64,000 nucleotides of DNA, from contig NZ_CP016226.1 in assembly GCF_013377235.1 (NCBI RefSeq), forward strand, positions 1,922,001 through 1,986,000, written 5' to 3'. A program made the translations under genes and the position numbers. The DNA comes from Mannheimia varigena. Its GTDB lineage: Bacteria; Pseudomonadota; Gammaproteobacteria; Enterobacterales; Pasteurellaceae. Positions within the stretch are counted from its first letter, which is position 1; the number at the start of each line of letters is the position of its first letter. Positions 34,788 through 43,337 of this stretch are shown here, piece by piece. The notes beneath the pieces were generated by a model that worked only from the letters and a program-made list of their open reading frames with translations, was not told the DNA's origin and did not search any database.

Positions 34788-34826
34788 TTAGATCTTTTCT
34801 TATTTTTTATAAAAAGGCTTATATTA

Positions 34827-35882
34827 ATGTTCAAAATTGTAAGTTCCCCACATACCCATTCAAGTAATCTCACTGCCAATATTATGTTGTGGGTGATTGC
34901 GATGATGTTACCCGCACTTGGGGTTCAGCTTTATTATTTCGGTTTTGGGGTGCTAATCCAAATTGTGATTGCGATTGTGTTGGCAATTATCATTGAAGTG
35001 GGAATTGCAAAATTACGCAAAAAAACGACCGCTTTCTATTTGGCGGATATGTCGGGCATTTTAACCGCATTGATTTTAGCAATGTCGATCCCACCTTATG
35101 CTCCTTATTGGATTATCGTCATTGGCGTTATAGCTGCTCTGTTACTAGCAAAACACAGTTATGGCGGCTTAGGGCAGAATCTGTTTAATCCTGCAATGAT
35201 CGGTTATGCGTTATTATTGGTTTCCTTCCCTGTGCAGATGACTTCTTGGATTGTGCCGATTGATTTGTTAAATGAGCCACCTACATTTAGTGATGCAATT
35301 TCATTAATTTTCAGTGGAGTAACCAGCGATGGTTTTAGCCTTCACCAATTAGTGAGTAGCGTTGATGGCATCGCACAAGCCACACCGTTAGACAGTATGA
35401 AAAGCAGTTTATCCAAATCGGGTTTCGACGCTGTAATGAATACACCGATTTTTAACGGATTATTTGCAACAGGTTGGCTACAACTTAATATTGCTTTTTT
35501 ATTAGGCGGGCTTGTGCTGATTTATAAACGCATTATCCACTGGCAAATCCCCGTTTCAATGCTGGCAGTGTTTATTGTGTTAAGCGGAGTAACTGAGTTA
35601 GTAACCGAACAAGAACATCTTAATTTTATCAGCCATTTATTCAGTGGTGCGATGATGTTCGGGGCATTTTTTATTGCAACCGATCCTGTCAGTGCCTCTA
35701 TTACACCTAAAGGAAAACTGATTTTCGGGGCGTTGGTCGGCATTCTGCTCTATGTTATTCGCTATTACGGCAATTACCCTGATGCGATTGCATTTTCCGT
35801 CTTACTGGCAAATATCTGCGTACCGTTAATCGACCACTACACACAACCAAGACTTTACGGTACAAAATTGGATAGAAAATAA
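34827..35882 (+). CDS. rnfD: Rnf/Rsx electron transport complex subunit D
   Basis: A 351-residue membrane subunit with about nine helices that carries covalent FMN. It starts MFKIVSSPHTHSSNLTANIM; the Thr of QATPLDSMKSS is the likely flavinylation site. GQNLFNPAMIGY and FFIATDPVSASITPKGKLIFG are conserved NqrB/RnfD segments. Its stop overlaps the rnfG start by one base. Confidence 0.96.
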   Translation: MFKIVSSPHTHSSNLTANIMLWVIAMMLPALGVQLYYFGFGVLIQIVIAIVLAIIIEVGIAKLRKKTTAFYLADMSGILTALILAMSIPPYAPYWIIVIGVIAALLLAKHSYGGLGQNLFNPAMIGYALLLVSFPVQMTSWIVPIDLLNEPPTFSDAISLIFSGVTSDGFSLHQLVSSVDGIAQATPLDSMKSSLSKSGFDAVMNTPIFNGLFATGWLQLNIAFLLGGLVLIYKRIIHWQIPVSMLAVFIVLSGVTELVTEQEHLNFISHLFSGAMMFGAFFIATDPVSASITPKGKLIFGALVGILLYVIRYYGNYPDAIAFSVLLANICVPLIDHYTQPRLYGTKLDRK

Positions 35883-36514
35883 TGAATACCTCAAAAATCA
35901 CGTTAAAATATGCCCTAATTTTAGGTTTAATTGCGTTGTTAAGTACCGCAGTTTCCACCGGTGTGTATCTGCTTACTAAAAGCAGAATTGATGATGTAAC
36001 AGCAATGCAACAGCGTAAATTATTAGAAGAAGTTGTGCCAAAAACCTATTTTGATAACGATGTTTTAGCCACTTGTAAAATGATTGAGTTAGAAAATCAC
36101 ACTTACTTAAATCGTCTTTATTTTGCAAAAAAATCGGAAAAAACGACCGCTTACTTAATTCAAAGTACCGCACCGGATGGTTATTCAGGCAACATCGTAT
36201 TATTAATGGGTATAGAACCAAATGGTAATCTGTTAGGTGTTCGTACCCTTGAACATAAAGAAACACCGGGCTTGGGCGATAAAATTGAAACCCGTGTGTC
36301 AGACTGGATTTTATCTTTCACCAATAAACATTTTAGCTTAGAAAATGAAGCAGAGTGGAATGTGAAAAAAGATGGCGGACAATTCGACCAATTCACTGGT
36401 GCTACCATTACTCCTCGTGCAGTAGTGAATAATATCCGCCAAAGTGCAAAATGGGTGATTACCGAACTTGTACAAAATCCGCAAATGATCGACCAATTTA
36501 AAGAGTGTAGATAG
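35882..36514 (+). CDS. rnfG: Rnf/Rsx electron transport complex subunit G
   Basis: A 210-residue subunit anchored by one N-terminal helix with a periplasmic FMN-binding domain. The FMN attachment motif TGAT is at 172-175 (FDQFTGATITPRAV), Thr175 being the expected link. GYSGNIVLLMGI and HKETPGLGDKIE are conserved. It starts directly on the rnfD stop (TAATG). Confidence 0.96.
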   Translation: MNTSKITLKYALILGLIALLSTAVSTGVYLLTKSRIDDVTAMQQRKLLEEVVPKTYFDNDVLATCKMIELENHTYLNRLYFAKKSEKTTAYLIQSTAPDGYSGNIVLLMGIEPNGNLLGVRTLEHKETPGLGDKIETRVSDWILSFTNKHFSLENEAEWNVKKDGGQFDQFTGATITPRAVVNNIRQSAKWVITELVQNPQMIDQFKECR

Positions 36515-36522
36515 GGGCAATA

Positions 36523-37206
36523 ATGGAAAGAGAAAACCAAATCCCTGTAGCCAATATTGAAGCAGAACCTAAACAGGCAGCAGTGTGGAAAGATCTGTTT
36601 GCCGATGGTGTGTGGAAAAATAACGGTGCGTTAGTCCAATTATTAGGGCTTTGCCCTTTGTTAGCGGTTTCAAATAGCGTAACCAATGCGTTAGGCCTGG
36701 GCTTAGCGACAATGTTTGTGCTGATTTGCACTAATGTAACGGTATCGCTTTTCCGTAAAATTACACCGCACGATATCCGCATTCCAATTTATGTGATGAT
36801 TATTGCAACGGTTGTAACGGCAGTACAGCTTCTAATGAATGCTTTTGCATTCCCTGTGTATCAATCGCTAGGTATTTTTATTCCGCTGATTGTGACTAAC
36901 TGTATTGTGATTGGGCGAGCTGAAGCCTACGCCTCGAAAAATGAAGTCAAATTCTCCGCCTTTGACGGTTTTTCAATGGGGCTAGGAATGACATTAAGCC
37001 TTGTGGTGTTAGGAGCGTTGCGTGAGATTCTTGGTAATGGAACGCTTTTCTATGGTTTAGATTTATTATTTGGCGACTGGGCAAAAGCACTCTATATTGA
37101 CGTATTGCATATTGATTCAGGTTTGCTGCTTGCAATTTTACCACCTGGAGCTTTTATCGGGCTTGGGGTGATATTGGCGGTGAAGAATATTATTGATAAG
37201 AGATAA
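36523..37206 (+). CDS. rnfE: Rnf/Rsx electron transport complex subunit E
   Basis: A 227-residue six-helix membrane subunit homologous to RnfA; LVQLLGLCPLLAVSNSVTNALGLGLAT and IFIPLIVTNCIVIGRAEAYASKN are typical. It is the last rnf gene. In E. coli and many relatives nth follows; here a hairpin and an lpxM-like gene follow. Confidence 0.96.
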   Translation: MERENQIPVANIEAEPKQAAVWKDLFADGVWKNNGALVQLLGLCPLLAVSNSVTNALGLGLATMFVLICTNVTVSLFRKITPHDIRIPIYVMIIATVVTAVQLLMNAFAFPVYQSLGIFIPLIVTNCIVIGRAEAYASKNEVKFSAFDGFSMGLGMTLSLVVLGALREILGNGTLFYGLDLLFGDWAKALYIDVLHIDSGLLLAILPPGAFIGLGVILAVKNIIDKR

Positions 37207-37215
37207 GATTTCGTT

Positions 37216-37243
37216 ACTTTTCTTTGCACAAGCAAAGAAAAGT
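37216..37243. repeat. Perfect hairpin between rnfE and the acyltransferase
   Basis: ACTTTTCTTTGC-ACAA-GCAAAGAAAAGT is a 12-bp perfect stem. It lacks a T tract, so it may be an RNA-processing or mRNA-stabilising site, or a small repeat, rather than a terminator. Confidence 0.6.
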
Positions 37244-37265
37244 GACAAATAAAGAGGAATACAGA

Positions 37266-38228
37266 ATGACAAGAATTACCGCTCAAGACGGTTACACACA
37301 CAAATTCCGATGGTCTTTTCTCCACCCAAAGTATTGGGGCGTGTGGTTAGGCGTATTGGGGCTTGTGATTTTGGCATATGTGCCGGCAAGAATAAGAGAT
37401 AAATTTTCTACTTTTGTAGGTAAAACTGCCTATAAATACCTTAAAAAGAAAAATAAAAAAGGCTATCATCGGGCAAAAGTGAACTTGCGTTACTGCTTTC
37501 CGCATTGGAGTGAGCAAAAGCGTGAAGAAGTGGTGGAGAAAATGTTTATCACGGTGGCTCAAACGATGTTAGCAATTGGTGAAACGGCAATCCGCCCAGT
37601 GTCGTATTTACAAAAACGTTGTGAATTTACAGGTTTTGAATATGTGGTAAAAGCCAAAGAGAGCGGAAAAAACGTGATTATGCTTGTGCCACACACTTGG
37701 TCGATTGATATGGCGGGGGTGGCAATGTTCTCGTTAGGCTATCCTATGACCTCAATGTACAATCCACACCGCAATGCGTTAGTTGATTGGCTGTGGAACA
37801 TTACCCGAGAGCGTTTAGGTGGGCGAATGCACACTCGCCAAAATGGCATTAAAGCCTTTTTAGCGGATGTACGCAAAGGCGATGTTGGTTACTTCTTGCC
37901 TGATGAAGATTTCGGTGAGGAATTAAGTGTGTATGCGGATTTTTTTGCAACCGAAAAAGCAACCCTTCCTGGTTTGAATAAAATGGCGAGGGTGGCAAAT
38001 GCGGAAGTGATCCCGATGTTCTCGAACTATAATGCCGATAAAGCAAAATATGAGATGGAAATTTTACCACCACTTGAATTTTCTGGCGATCCTGTTCAAT
38101 CCGCCCGAGAAATGAACCGTGTGATTGAATACTTTGTGGAGAAAAACCCAGAGCAATATGTTTGGATCCTACGACTACTCAAAACTAGACGAAATGGGGA
38201 AGATATTTATAAAAAAGTTGGACTATAA
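37266..38228 (+). CDS. lpxM: Lipid A late acyltransferase (LpxM/MsbB-like)
   Basis: Adds a secondary acyl chain to Kdo2-lipid A at the inner-membrane surface. The 320 residues have one N-terminal anchor helix (WGVWLGVLGLVILAYVPA) and the HX4D motif His143-Asp148 (VPHTWSIDMAG). FTGFEYVVKAKESGKNVIMLV and GYFLPDEDFG also fit the family. LpxM is preferred to LpxL but the choice is not certain. SD AGAGGAAT supports the ATG at 37266. An effective terminator follows. Confidence 0.88.
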   Translation: MTRITAQDGYTHKFRWSFLHPKYWGVWLGVLGLVILAYVPARIRDKFSTFVGKTAYKYLKKKNKKGYHRAKVNLRYCFPHWSEQKREEVVEKMFITVAQTMLAIGETAIRPVSYLQKRCEFTGFEYVVKAKESGKNVIMLVPHTWSIDMAGVAMFSLGYPMTSMYNPHRNALVDWLWNITRERLGGRMHTRQNGIKAFLADVRKGDVGYFLPDEDFGEELSVYADFFATEKATLPGLNKMARVANAEVIPMFSNYNADKAKYEMEILPPLEFSGDPVQSAREMNRVIEYFVEKNPEQYVWILRLLKTRRNGEDIYKKVGL

Positions 38229-38248
38229 CAAGATAAATAAAAAGAAAT

Positions 38249-38278
38249 AAGGGCGAACTAATAGTGTTCGCCTTTTTT
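38249..38278 (+). terminator. Terminator after lpxM
   Basis: GGCGAAC and GTTCGCC pair, extended by weaker pairs to about ten, around a seven-base loop, followed by six T residues. Confidence 0.8.
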
Positions 38279-38302
38279 ATCCTCGAATATTCTTTAGAAT
38301 GC

Positions 38303-38323
38303 AATATGAAATTTATTCATATT
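38303..38323. promoter_or_regulatory. MetR-type operator upstream of mesX
   Basis: AATATGAA and TTCATATT flank a five-base centre, a perfect 8+8 palindrome. Inside it TGAAATTTATTCA matches the MetR recognition sequence TGAA-N5-TTCA, including the central T/A. It is centred about 102 bases before the mesX ATG, as expected for a LysR-type activator of a methionine-synthase operon. Confidence 0.7.
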
Positions 38324-38414
38324 AAACTTCAAAACATATCATTTTTATTCAATGAGAATTTGTGGTTCAATAAGTCATCTCAGCAACAATAAGAACTCAA
38401 AAGGAGACGTTAAG

Positions 38415-39392
38415 ATGAGCACAAATTTCAAATGCCGACTACACACACTTGAATTTACCGAAAACTATGAACCGGCAAACAATACCCGTTTAACAACTAA
38501 CTTTGCGAATCTTGCACGTGGCGAAAACCGCAAGCAAAATCTACAAAATGTGATTGCGATGATCAATAAGCGTTTCAACGATTTAGCGAATTGGGATAAC
38601 CCATCAGCAGCTCGTTATGCGGTGAAATTAGACATTGTGTCTATGGATATTGACATTGAAGGTAAAGGTGAGTTTTTCCCTGCGTTAGAGTGGTTAAAAA
38701 CCTCAGTGGTTGATCATAAAGTTGGTAAAACCCTTGATGGTATTCTAGGTAACAGTTTCTCTTCATTTGTACGTGATTACGATTTTAGCGTATTACTGCT
38801 TGATTTCAACAAAGATAAACCGAACTTTACTGTGCCAGAGGGCTACGGTGATTTACATGGTAAGCTGTATAAGTACTTGTTAGCATCAGCGGAGTACAAA
38901 TCCCAATTTAAGAAAGCTCCAGTCCTCTGCTTAAGTGTGGCAACTACTCGTACTTACCATAAAACTACTAACATTCATCCAGTTTTAGGTGTGGAGTATG
39001 TGCAAAACGACTATTCATTAACCGATGAATACTTTGCAAAAATGGGATTAAAAGTGCGTTACTTTATGCCACCAAAATCAGTCGCACCTTATGCATTCTA
39101 TTTTGCTGAAACAGCAGATCTGTTAAATGATTACAGTAACTTAGAATTGATTAGCACCATTGCAACAATGGAGGCATTCCAAAAAATTTACCGTCCGGAA
39201 ATTTATAATGCGAACTCTGTGGCAGGCGAAACTTACAAACCAAGCCTGACTTATGACGATTACTCTTTAACCAAAGTAGAATACGATCGTGTTGAACGCA
39301 CACAGTTGGCTATTCAGCAAGGTAAATATGCTGAAGAGTATTTCATAAAGCCGTACAAAGCGATTTTAGATGCTTGGGTGTACGATAAATAA
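38415..39392 (+). CDS. mesX: DUF1852 protein, MesX-like partner of methionine synthase
   Basis: A 325-residue cytoplasmic protein starting MSTNFKCRLHTLEFTENYEP, with FSSFVRDYDFSVLLLDF and HPVLGVEYVQNDYSLTDEYF. I recognise the DUF1852 family. Its members sit beside short MetE-core proteins and have been reported (MesX) to be required by the oxygen-dependent, folate-independent methionine synthase MesD. Their exact chemistry is unclear. AAGGAG stands eight bases before the ATG at 38415. A MetR-type palindrome lies upstream and the MesD-like gene 101 bases downstream. Confidence 0.8.
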   Translation: MSTNFKCRLHTLEFTENYEPANNTRLTTNFANLARGENRKQNLQNVIAMINKRFNDLANWDNPSAARYAVKLDIVSMDIDIEGKGEFFPALEWLKTSVVDHKVGKTLDGILGNSFSSFVRDYDFSVLLLDFNKDKPNFTVPEGYGDLHGKLYKYLLASAEYKSQFKKAPVLCLSVATTRTYHKTTNIHPVLGVEYVQNDYSLTDEYFAKMGLKVRYFMPPKSVAPYAFYFAETADLLNDYSNLELISTIATMEAFQKIYRPEIYNANSVAGETYKPSLTYDDYSLTKVEYDRVERTQLAIQQGKYAEEYFIKPYKAILDAWVYDK

Positions 39393-39493
39393 ACGAATGT
39401 CACTGTTAGGTCAGGTTCTGTGCCGACCGTAATACTTAATATTGGGCGGGAACAGGGCTCGCTCTTACGCATTTTATATAGGAAAACAAAATT

Positions 39494-40525
39494 ATGAGCA
39501 AAATCCTTCTCCCAACGTCCACTGCTGGCAGTTTACCAAAACCTACTTGGCTTGCCGAGCCTGAAAAGCTTTGGTCTGAATGGAAATTCAGCGGTAGTGA
39601 ATTATTACAAGCAAAAAGAGATGCTCTTTTAGTTTCACTTGCTGAACAAACAGCAGCAGGCATTGATATCGTGAGTGATGGTGAACAAACTCGCCAACAT
39701 TTTGTAACTACTTTTATTGAGCATTTAAACGGTGTAGATTTTAACAAGCGTGAAACTGTCCGCATTCGTAATCGTTACGATGCCAGCGTGCCAACCGTGG
39801 TAGGTGCAGTTTCTCGCCCTAAATCAGTCTTCGTTGAAGATGCAAAATTCCTTCGAGCTCATACTGATAAGCCAATCAAATGGGCATTGCCGGGCCCGAT
39901 GACAATGATCGACACTCTGTACGATGCTCACTATAAAAGCCGTGAAAAATTAGCGTGGGAATTTGCCAAAATTCTAAACGAAGAAGCAAAAGAGTTAGAA
40001 GCAGCAGGGGTGAACATTATTCAATTTGATGAACCTGCGTTTAACGTATTCTTTGATGAATTAAACGATTGGGGCGTTGCAGCTCTTGAACGAGCTATCG
40101 AAGGCTTAAAATGCGAAACTGCGGTGCATATCTGCTACGGCTACGGTATTAAAGCCAATACGGACTGGAAACAAACGCTTGGTTCAGAATGGCGGCAATA
40201 CGAGGAGAGTTTCCCGAAATTACAACAATCTAAAATTGATATTGTCTCGCTTGAATGTCAGAACTCTAAAGTACCAATGGATTTAATTGAACTTATTCGT
40301 GGTAAAAAAGTAATGGTGGGAGCAATTGATGTGGCTACCAATGTAATTGAAACGCCAGAACAAGTAGCAGATACATTGCGTAAAGCATTACAATTTGTTG
40401 ATGCCGATAAGCTCTATCCTTGCACTAATTGTGGTATGGCTCCACTTTCTCGTGAAGTCGCTCGTGGTAAGCTCAATGCACTTAGTCAAGGTGCAGCAAT
40501 AATTAGAGCAGAATTGGCGGGTTAG
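39494..40525 (+). CDS. mesD: Short MetE-core methionine synthase, MesD-like
   Basis: A 343-residue TIM-barrel protein equal to the C-terminal catalytic half of MetE, lacking its N-terminal folate-binding half. Zinc ligands are visible as His212 and Cys214 (VHICYGYG), Glu254 (DIVSLE) and Cys313 (TNCGMAP). QFDEPAF at 177-183 is the barrel core motif. The family methylates homocysteine without methyl-folate polyglutamate; pairing with the DUF1852 gene points to MesD. It is preceded by AGGAAAAC and followed by a dual-USS hairpin. Confidence 0.82.
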   Translation: MSKILLPTSTAGSLPKPTWLAEPEKLWSEWKFSGSELLQAKRDALLVSLAEQTAAGIDIVSDGEQTRQHFVTTFIEHLNGVDFNKRETVRIRNRYDASVPTVVGAVSRPKSVFVEDAKFLRAHTDKPIKWALPGPMTMIDTLYDAHYKSREKLAWEFAKILNEEAKELEAAGVNIIQFDEPAFNVFFDELNDWGVAALERAIEGLKCETAVHICYGYGIKANTDWKQTLGSEWRQYEESFPKLQQSKIDIVSLECQNSKVPMDLIELIRGKKVMVGAIDVATNVIETPEQVADTLRKALQFVDADKLYPCTNCGMAPLSREVARGKLNALSQGAAIIRAELAG

Positions 40526-40545
40526 AAAAGCGAAATTACTGTCTT

Positions 40546-40592
40546 ACAAGCGGTTATATTTTGTAAAATGTTTACAAAATATAACCGCTTGT
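40546..40592. terminator. Perfect dual-USS palindrome after mesD
   Basis: The 22-base arm at 40546-40567 (ACAAGCGGTTATATTTTGTA plus AA) is repeated as an exact inverted copy at 40571-40592, with a three-base centre. It is two uptake signals head to head and a very stable hairpin. It probably ends the mesXD transcript. Confidence 0.8.
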
Positions 40593-40679
40593 TGCTTTCT
40601 GCTTTTATAGGAATATGATTATTTAAATTAATACTATCTATTAGATTAAAAAATGCGTAAAATATCGGTAAATCAACTT

Positions 40680-40695
40680 ACGCAAACGTTTACTT
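40680..40695. promoter_or_regulatory. PurR operator upstream of glyA
   Basis: ACGCAAACGTTTACTT matches the PurR consensus ACGCAAACGTTTNCGT at 13 of the 15 fixed positions. It lies 21 bases before the glyA ATG. E. coli glyA is also under PurR. Confidence 0.8.
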
Positions 40696-40716
40696 AAGCT
40701 TTATAGGAGTCCAACA

Positions 40717-41979
40717 ATGTTAAAACGTGATATGAATATCGCAGATTATGATGCTGTTTTATGGCAGGCTATCCAAGATGAAGATCGTCGCCAAGAAGAA
40801 CATATTGAGTTAATTGCATCAGAAAATTATGCAAGCCCACGTGTAATGCAAGCTCAAGGTTCACAATTGACAAATAAATATGCTGAGGGATATCCAGGTA
40901 AACGTTATTATGGCGGTTGTGAGTATGTGGATATTGTTGAACAATTAGCTATTGATCGTGCTAAAGAGCTATTTGGTGCTGATTATGCTAATGTGCAGCC
41001 GCATTCTGGCTCGCAAGCAAATGCCGCAGTATATATGGCGTTATTAAATCCGGGCGATACGATTTTAGGAATGAGTTTGGCTCACGGTGGGCATTTAACA
41101 CACGGTGCTTCAGTCAGTTTTTCCGGCAAAATCTATAAAGCGGAGCAATATGGTATTACCGCAGAAGGCTTAATTGATTACGATGCATTGCGTAAGCAAG
41201 CTCAAGAAGTTAAGCCAAAAATGATTGTGGCTGGTTTCTCTGCTTATTCTCAAGTGATTGATTGGGCAAAAGTGCGTGAAATTGCTGATGAAGTAGGTGC
41301 TTACTTATTTGTGGATATGGCACACGTTGCAGGTTTAATCGCAGCTGGAGTTTACCCAAATCCACTTCCACACGCACATGTTGTTACAACTACAACACAT
41401 AAAACATTAGCCGGTCCTCGCGGTGGTTTAATTTTATCTGCTTGTGGCGATGAAGAAATCTATAAAAAACTACAGTCTGCGGTATTCCCGGCAGGTCAAG
41501 GTGGTCCGTTAATGCACGTTATTGCAGCAAAAGCGGTTTGCTTTAAAGAAGCATTAGAGCCTGAATTTAAAGCCTACCAACAACAAGTAGTAAAAAATGC
41601 AAAAGCAATGGTGGAAGTATTTAAACAACGTGGCTTTGAAGTTGTTTCTAACGGAACGGAAAATCATTTATTCCTAGTAAGTTTTGTAAAACAAGGCTTA
41701 ACTGGTAAAGCGGCAGATGCAGCTTTAGGTGCAGCAAATATCACGGTAAATAAAAACTCAGTACCAAACGATCCACAAAAACCATTTGTAACATCAGGTA
41801 TCCGTGTAGGTACACCATCTGTTACCCGTCGTGGCTTTAAAGAAGCAGACGTAACCGCACTAGCCGGTTGGATGTGTGATGTATTGGAAAGTATCGGTAA
41901 AGACAATCACGAACAAGTGATTGCAGAGACGAAAGCGAAAGTATTAGATATCTGTAAACGTTTACCAGTTTACGCATAA
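40717..41979 (+). CDS. glyA: Serine hydroxymethyltransferase
   Basis: A PLP enzyme that interconverts serine and glycine and loads tetrahydrofolate with one-carbon units. The 420 residues match the family (E. coli 417). THKTLAGPRGG holds the PLP lysine, and SGSQANAAVYMALLNPGD and DMAHVAGLIAAGVYPNP are conserved. AGGAG stands before the ATG. It lies between the methionine synthase pair and purN; a PurR box lies upstream. Confidence 0.98.
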   Translation: MLKRDMNIADYDAVLWQAIQDEDRRQEEHIELIASENYASPRVMQAQGSQLTNKYAEGYPGKRYYGGCEYVDIVEQLAIDRAKELFGADYANVQPHSGSQANAAVYMALLNPGDTILGMSLAHGGHLTHGASVSFSGKIYKAEQYGITAEGLIDYDALRKQAQEVKPKMIVAGFSAYSQVIDWAKVREIADEVGAYLFVDMAHVAGLIAAGVYPNPLPHAHVVTTTTHKTLAGPRGGLILSACGDEEIYKKLQSAVFPAGQGGPLMHVIAAKAVCFKEALEPEFKAYQQQVVKNAKAMVEVFKQRGFEVVSNGTENHLFLVSFVKQGLTGKAADAALGAANITVNKNSVPNDPQKPFVTSGIRVGTPSVTRRGFKEADVTALAGWMCDVLESIGKDNHEQVIAETKAKVLDICKRLPVYA

Positions 41980-41997
41980 TGAATTAAATAGACTGAC

Positions 41998-42030
41998 AAG
42001 CGGTGATATTTTCATAAAATATTACCGCTT
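41998..42030. repeat. Inverted USS pair between glyA and purN
   Basis: AAGCGGTGATATTTT and AAAATATTACCGCTT pair over fifteen positions (one G-U) around CAT. It may partly terminate the glyA transcript before purN. Confidence 0.7.
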
Positions 42031-42050
42031 TTAATTTATTTGGTGATGAA

Positions 42051-42689
42051 ATGAAAAAGTTTGTTGTATTAATTTCAGGTAATGGTTCAAATTTACAATC
42101 AATTATTGATAAACAAAATTTAGGGCAAATAAGTGGGAAAATTTGTGGTGTAATCAGTAATAAAGCCGATGCTTATGGACTTGTTCGAGCGAAAAATGAA
42201 GGCATTCCAACCTTTGTATTCTCTCGTAAAGATTATAAAAGTAATCTAGAAATGGATCTAGCGATTGCTGAGCAAATCGAGCGGTTAGGAGCAGGGTTAA
42301 TCGTGCTTGCAGGCTATATGAAGATTTTAACGCCTGAGTTTACCCAACGTTTTGAGGGGAAAATTCTAAACATTCATCCTTCATTATTACCAAAATATCC
42401 AGGATTAAATACTTATCAAAGAGCGATAGAAGCGGGCGATTCTGAGCACGGGACAACCATTCATTTTGTAAATGAAGAGGTTGATGCTGGGGCGGTTGTA
42501 CTGCAAGCAAAAGTACCTATTTATCCTGATGATGAAGTTGAAGATGTTATGGGGCGTGTTGTTGAACAAGAACATCAATATTATCCACTGGTTATTGAAT
42601 GGTTCTGTTCGGGGCGCTTGGTGGTTAAAGATGGAAAAGCTTATTTAGATGGGAAAAAATTATCAGTAACAGGATATGCTGAAGAATAA
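42051..42689 (+). CDS. purN: Phosphoribosylglycinamide formyltransferase 1
   Basis: Transfers the formyl group of 10-formyl-THF to GAR in purine synthesis. It has 212 residues; VVLISGNGSNLQSIID, HPSLLPKYPG and HFVNEEVDAGAVV (with His and Asp of the active site) are present. It is separate from purM, its usual partner, and follows glyA, which makes the one-carbon unit. Confidence 0.97.
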   Translation: MKKFVVLISGNGSNLQSIIDKQNLGQISGKICGVISNKADAYGLVRAKNEGIPTFVFSRKDYKSNLEMDLAIAEQIERLGAGLIVLAGYMKILTPEFTQRFEGKILNIHPSLLPKYPGLNTYQRAIEAGDSEHGTTIHFVNEEVDAGAVVLQAKVPIYPDDEVEDVMGRVVEQEHQYYPLVIEWFCSGRLVVKDGKAYLDGKKLSVTGYAEE

Positions 42690-42715
42690 AACCTTATTCC
42701 TAAGAATAAGGTTTT
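42688..42715 (+). terminator. Terminator of purN
   Basis: AAAACCTTATTC-CTAA-GAATAAGGTTTT, a 12-bp stem with a T tail. Confidence 0.85.
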
Positions 42716-42757
42716 TTACCTAGTGTTTTAGAGTGTTAAGGGCTTTTAAACCAAGCC

Positions 42758-43156
42758 TTAGTTTTTTCTTGGTTTGCAGAATTTATATAAAATTTCACTT
42801 GAAGGGCTTTGAATACTCATTTCCACTTTGCGGTGGTTGTCGAACTCCATTGGGTCACCGTAAAGACTAAAATTATTTTCATCACCGAAGTTAGTGCCGG
42901 TTGCATCCGTTGTATTTAAGTTAATCGGCATAAAACGGGTTTTTCCGTTTAATTTTGCCTCTGCATAAGTTGGAATCCCTTGCTTATTAAAGCCGTACTT
43001 AACTGTTACCTTCCTACCATTTTGACAGCTGTATTTGACTGTTGACGTTTTTACTGTGCTTTCGTGAGCTTCTCTTGGATCGCTTTGCTCTCCGGCTGCA
43101 TGGGCGAAACCACTAACCATCATTGCTGCTGTTGCGATCATCATTAATTTTTTCAT
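42758..43156 (-). CDS. Acp-like secreted protein, candidate lysozyme inhibitor
   Basis: A 132-residue protein with a signal peptide (MKKLMMIATAAMMVSGFAHA). The mature part, YSCQNGRKVTVKYGFNKQG, then AKLNGKTRFMPINL and a final FCKPRKN, closely follows the Neisseria adhesin complex protein (Acp), which has been reported to bind c-type lysozyme. Two cysteines would form one disulfide. AAAGGAAAC precedes the ATG. It stands alone. A periplasmic or surface anti-lysozyme role is an inference from the family. Confidence 0.75.
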   Translation of the reverse strand: MKKLMMIATAAMMVSGFAHAAGEQSDPREAHESTVKTSTVKYSCQNGRKVTVKYGFNKQGIPTYAEAKLNGKTRFMPINLNTTDATGTNFGDENNFSLYGDPMEFDNHRKVEMSIQSPSSEILYKFCKPRKN

Positions 43157-43300
43157 AAAGTTTCCTTTTAAATATTGAGATGATATATTATCTAATGTGC
43201 TAGATAACCATACCTATTGGAGTATAGAATTTCATAAAAGTTCCAATATTTAGCGATATAGTCTATAAAAATAAGAAATAGAATGATTTTCTATAAAACA

Positions 43301-43334
43301 AAAAACCTTATTTTGATTAAAATAAGGTTTTTTT
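43301..43334 (-). terminator. Terminator of yejBEF
   Basis: A 14-bp A/T-rich stem AAAAACCTTATTTT with its complement around GATT. A T run follows on the minus strand. Confidence 0.8.
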
Positions 43335-43337
43335 AAT

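Noticed and set aside
39397..39432. Eleven-codon frame in the mesX-mesD gap as a leader peptide
   Set aside because: No SD, no run of regulatory codons and no terminator pair after it.
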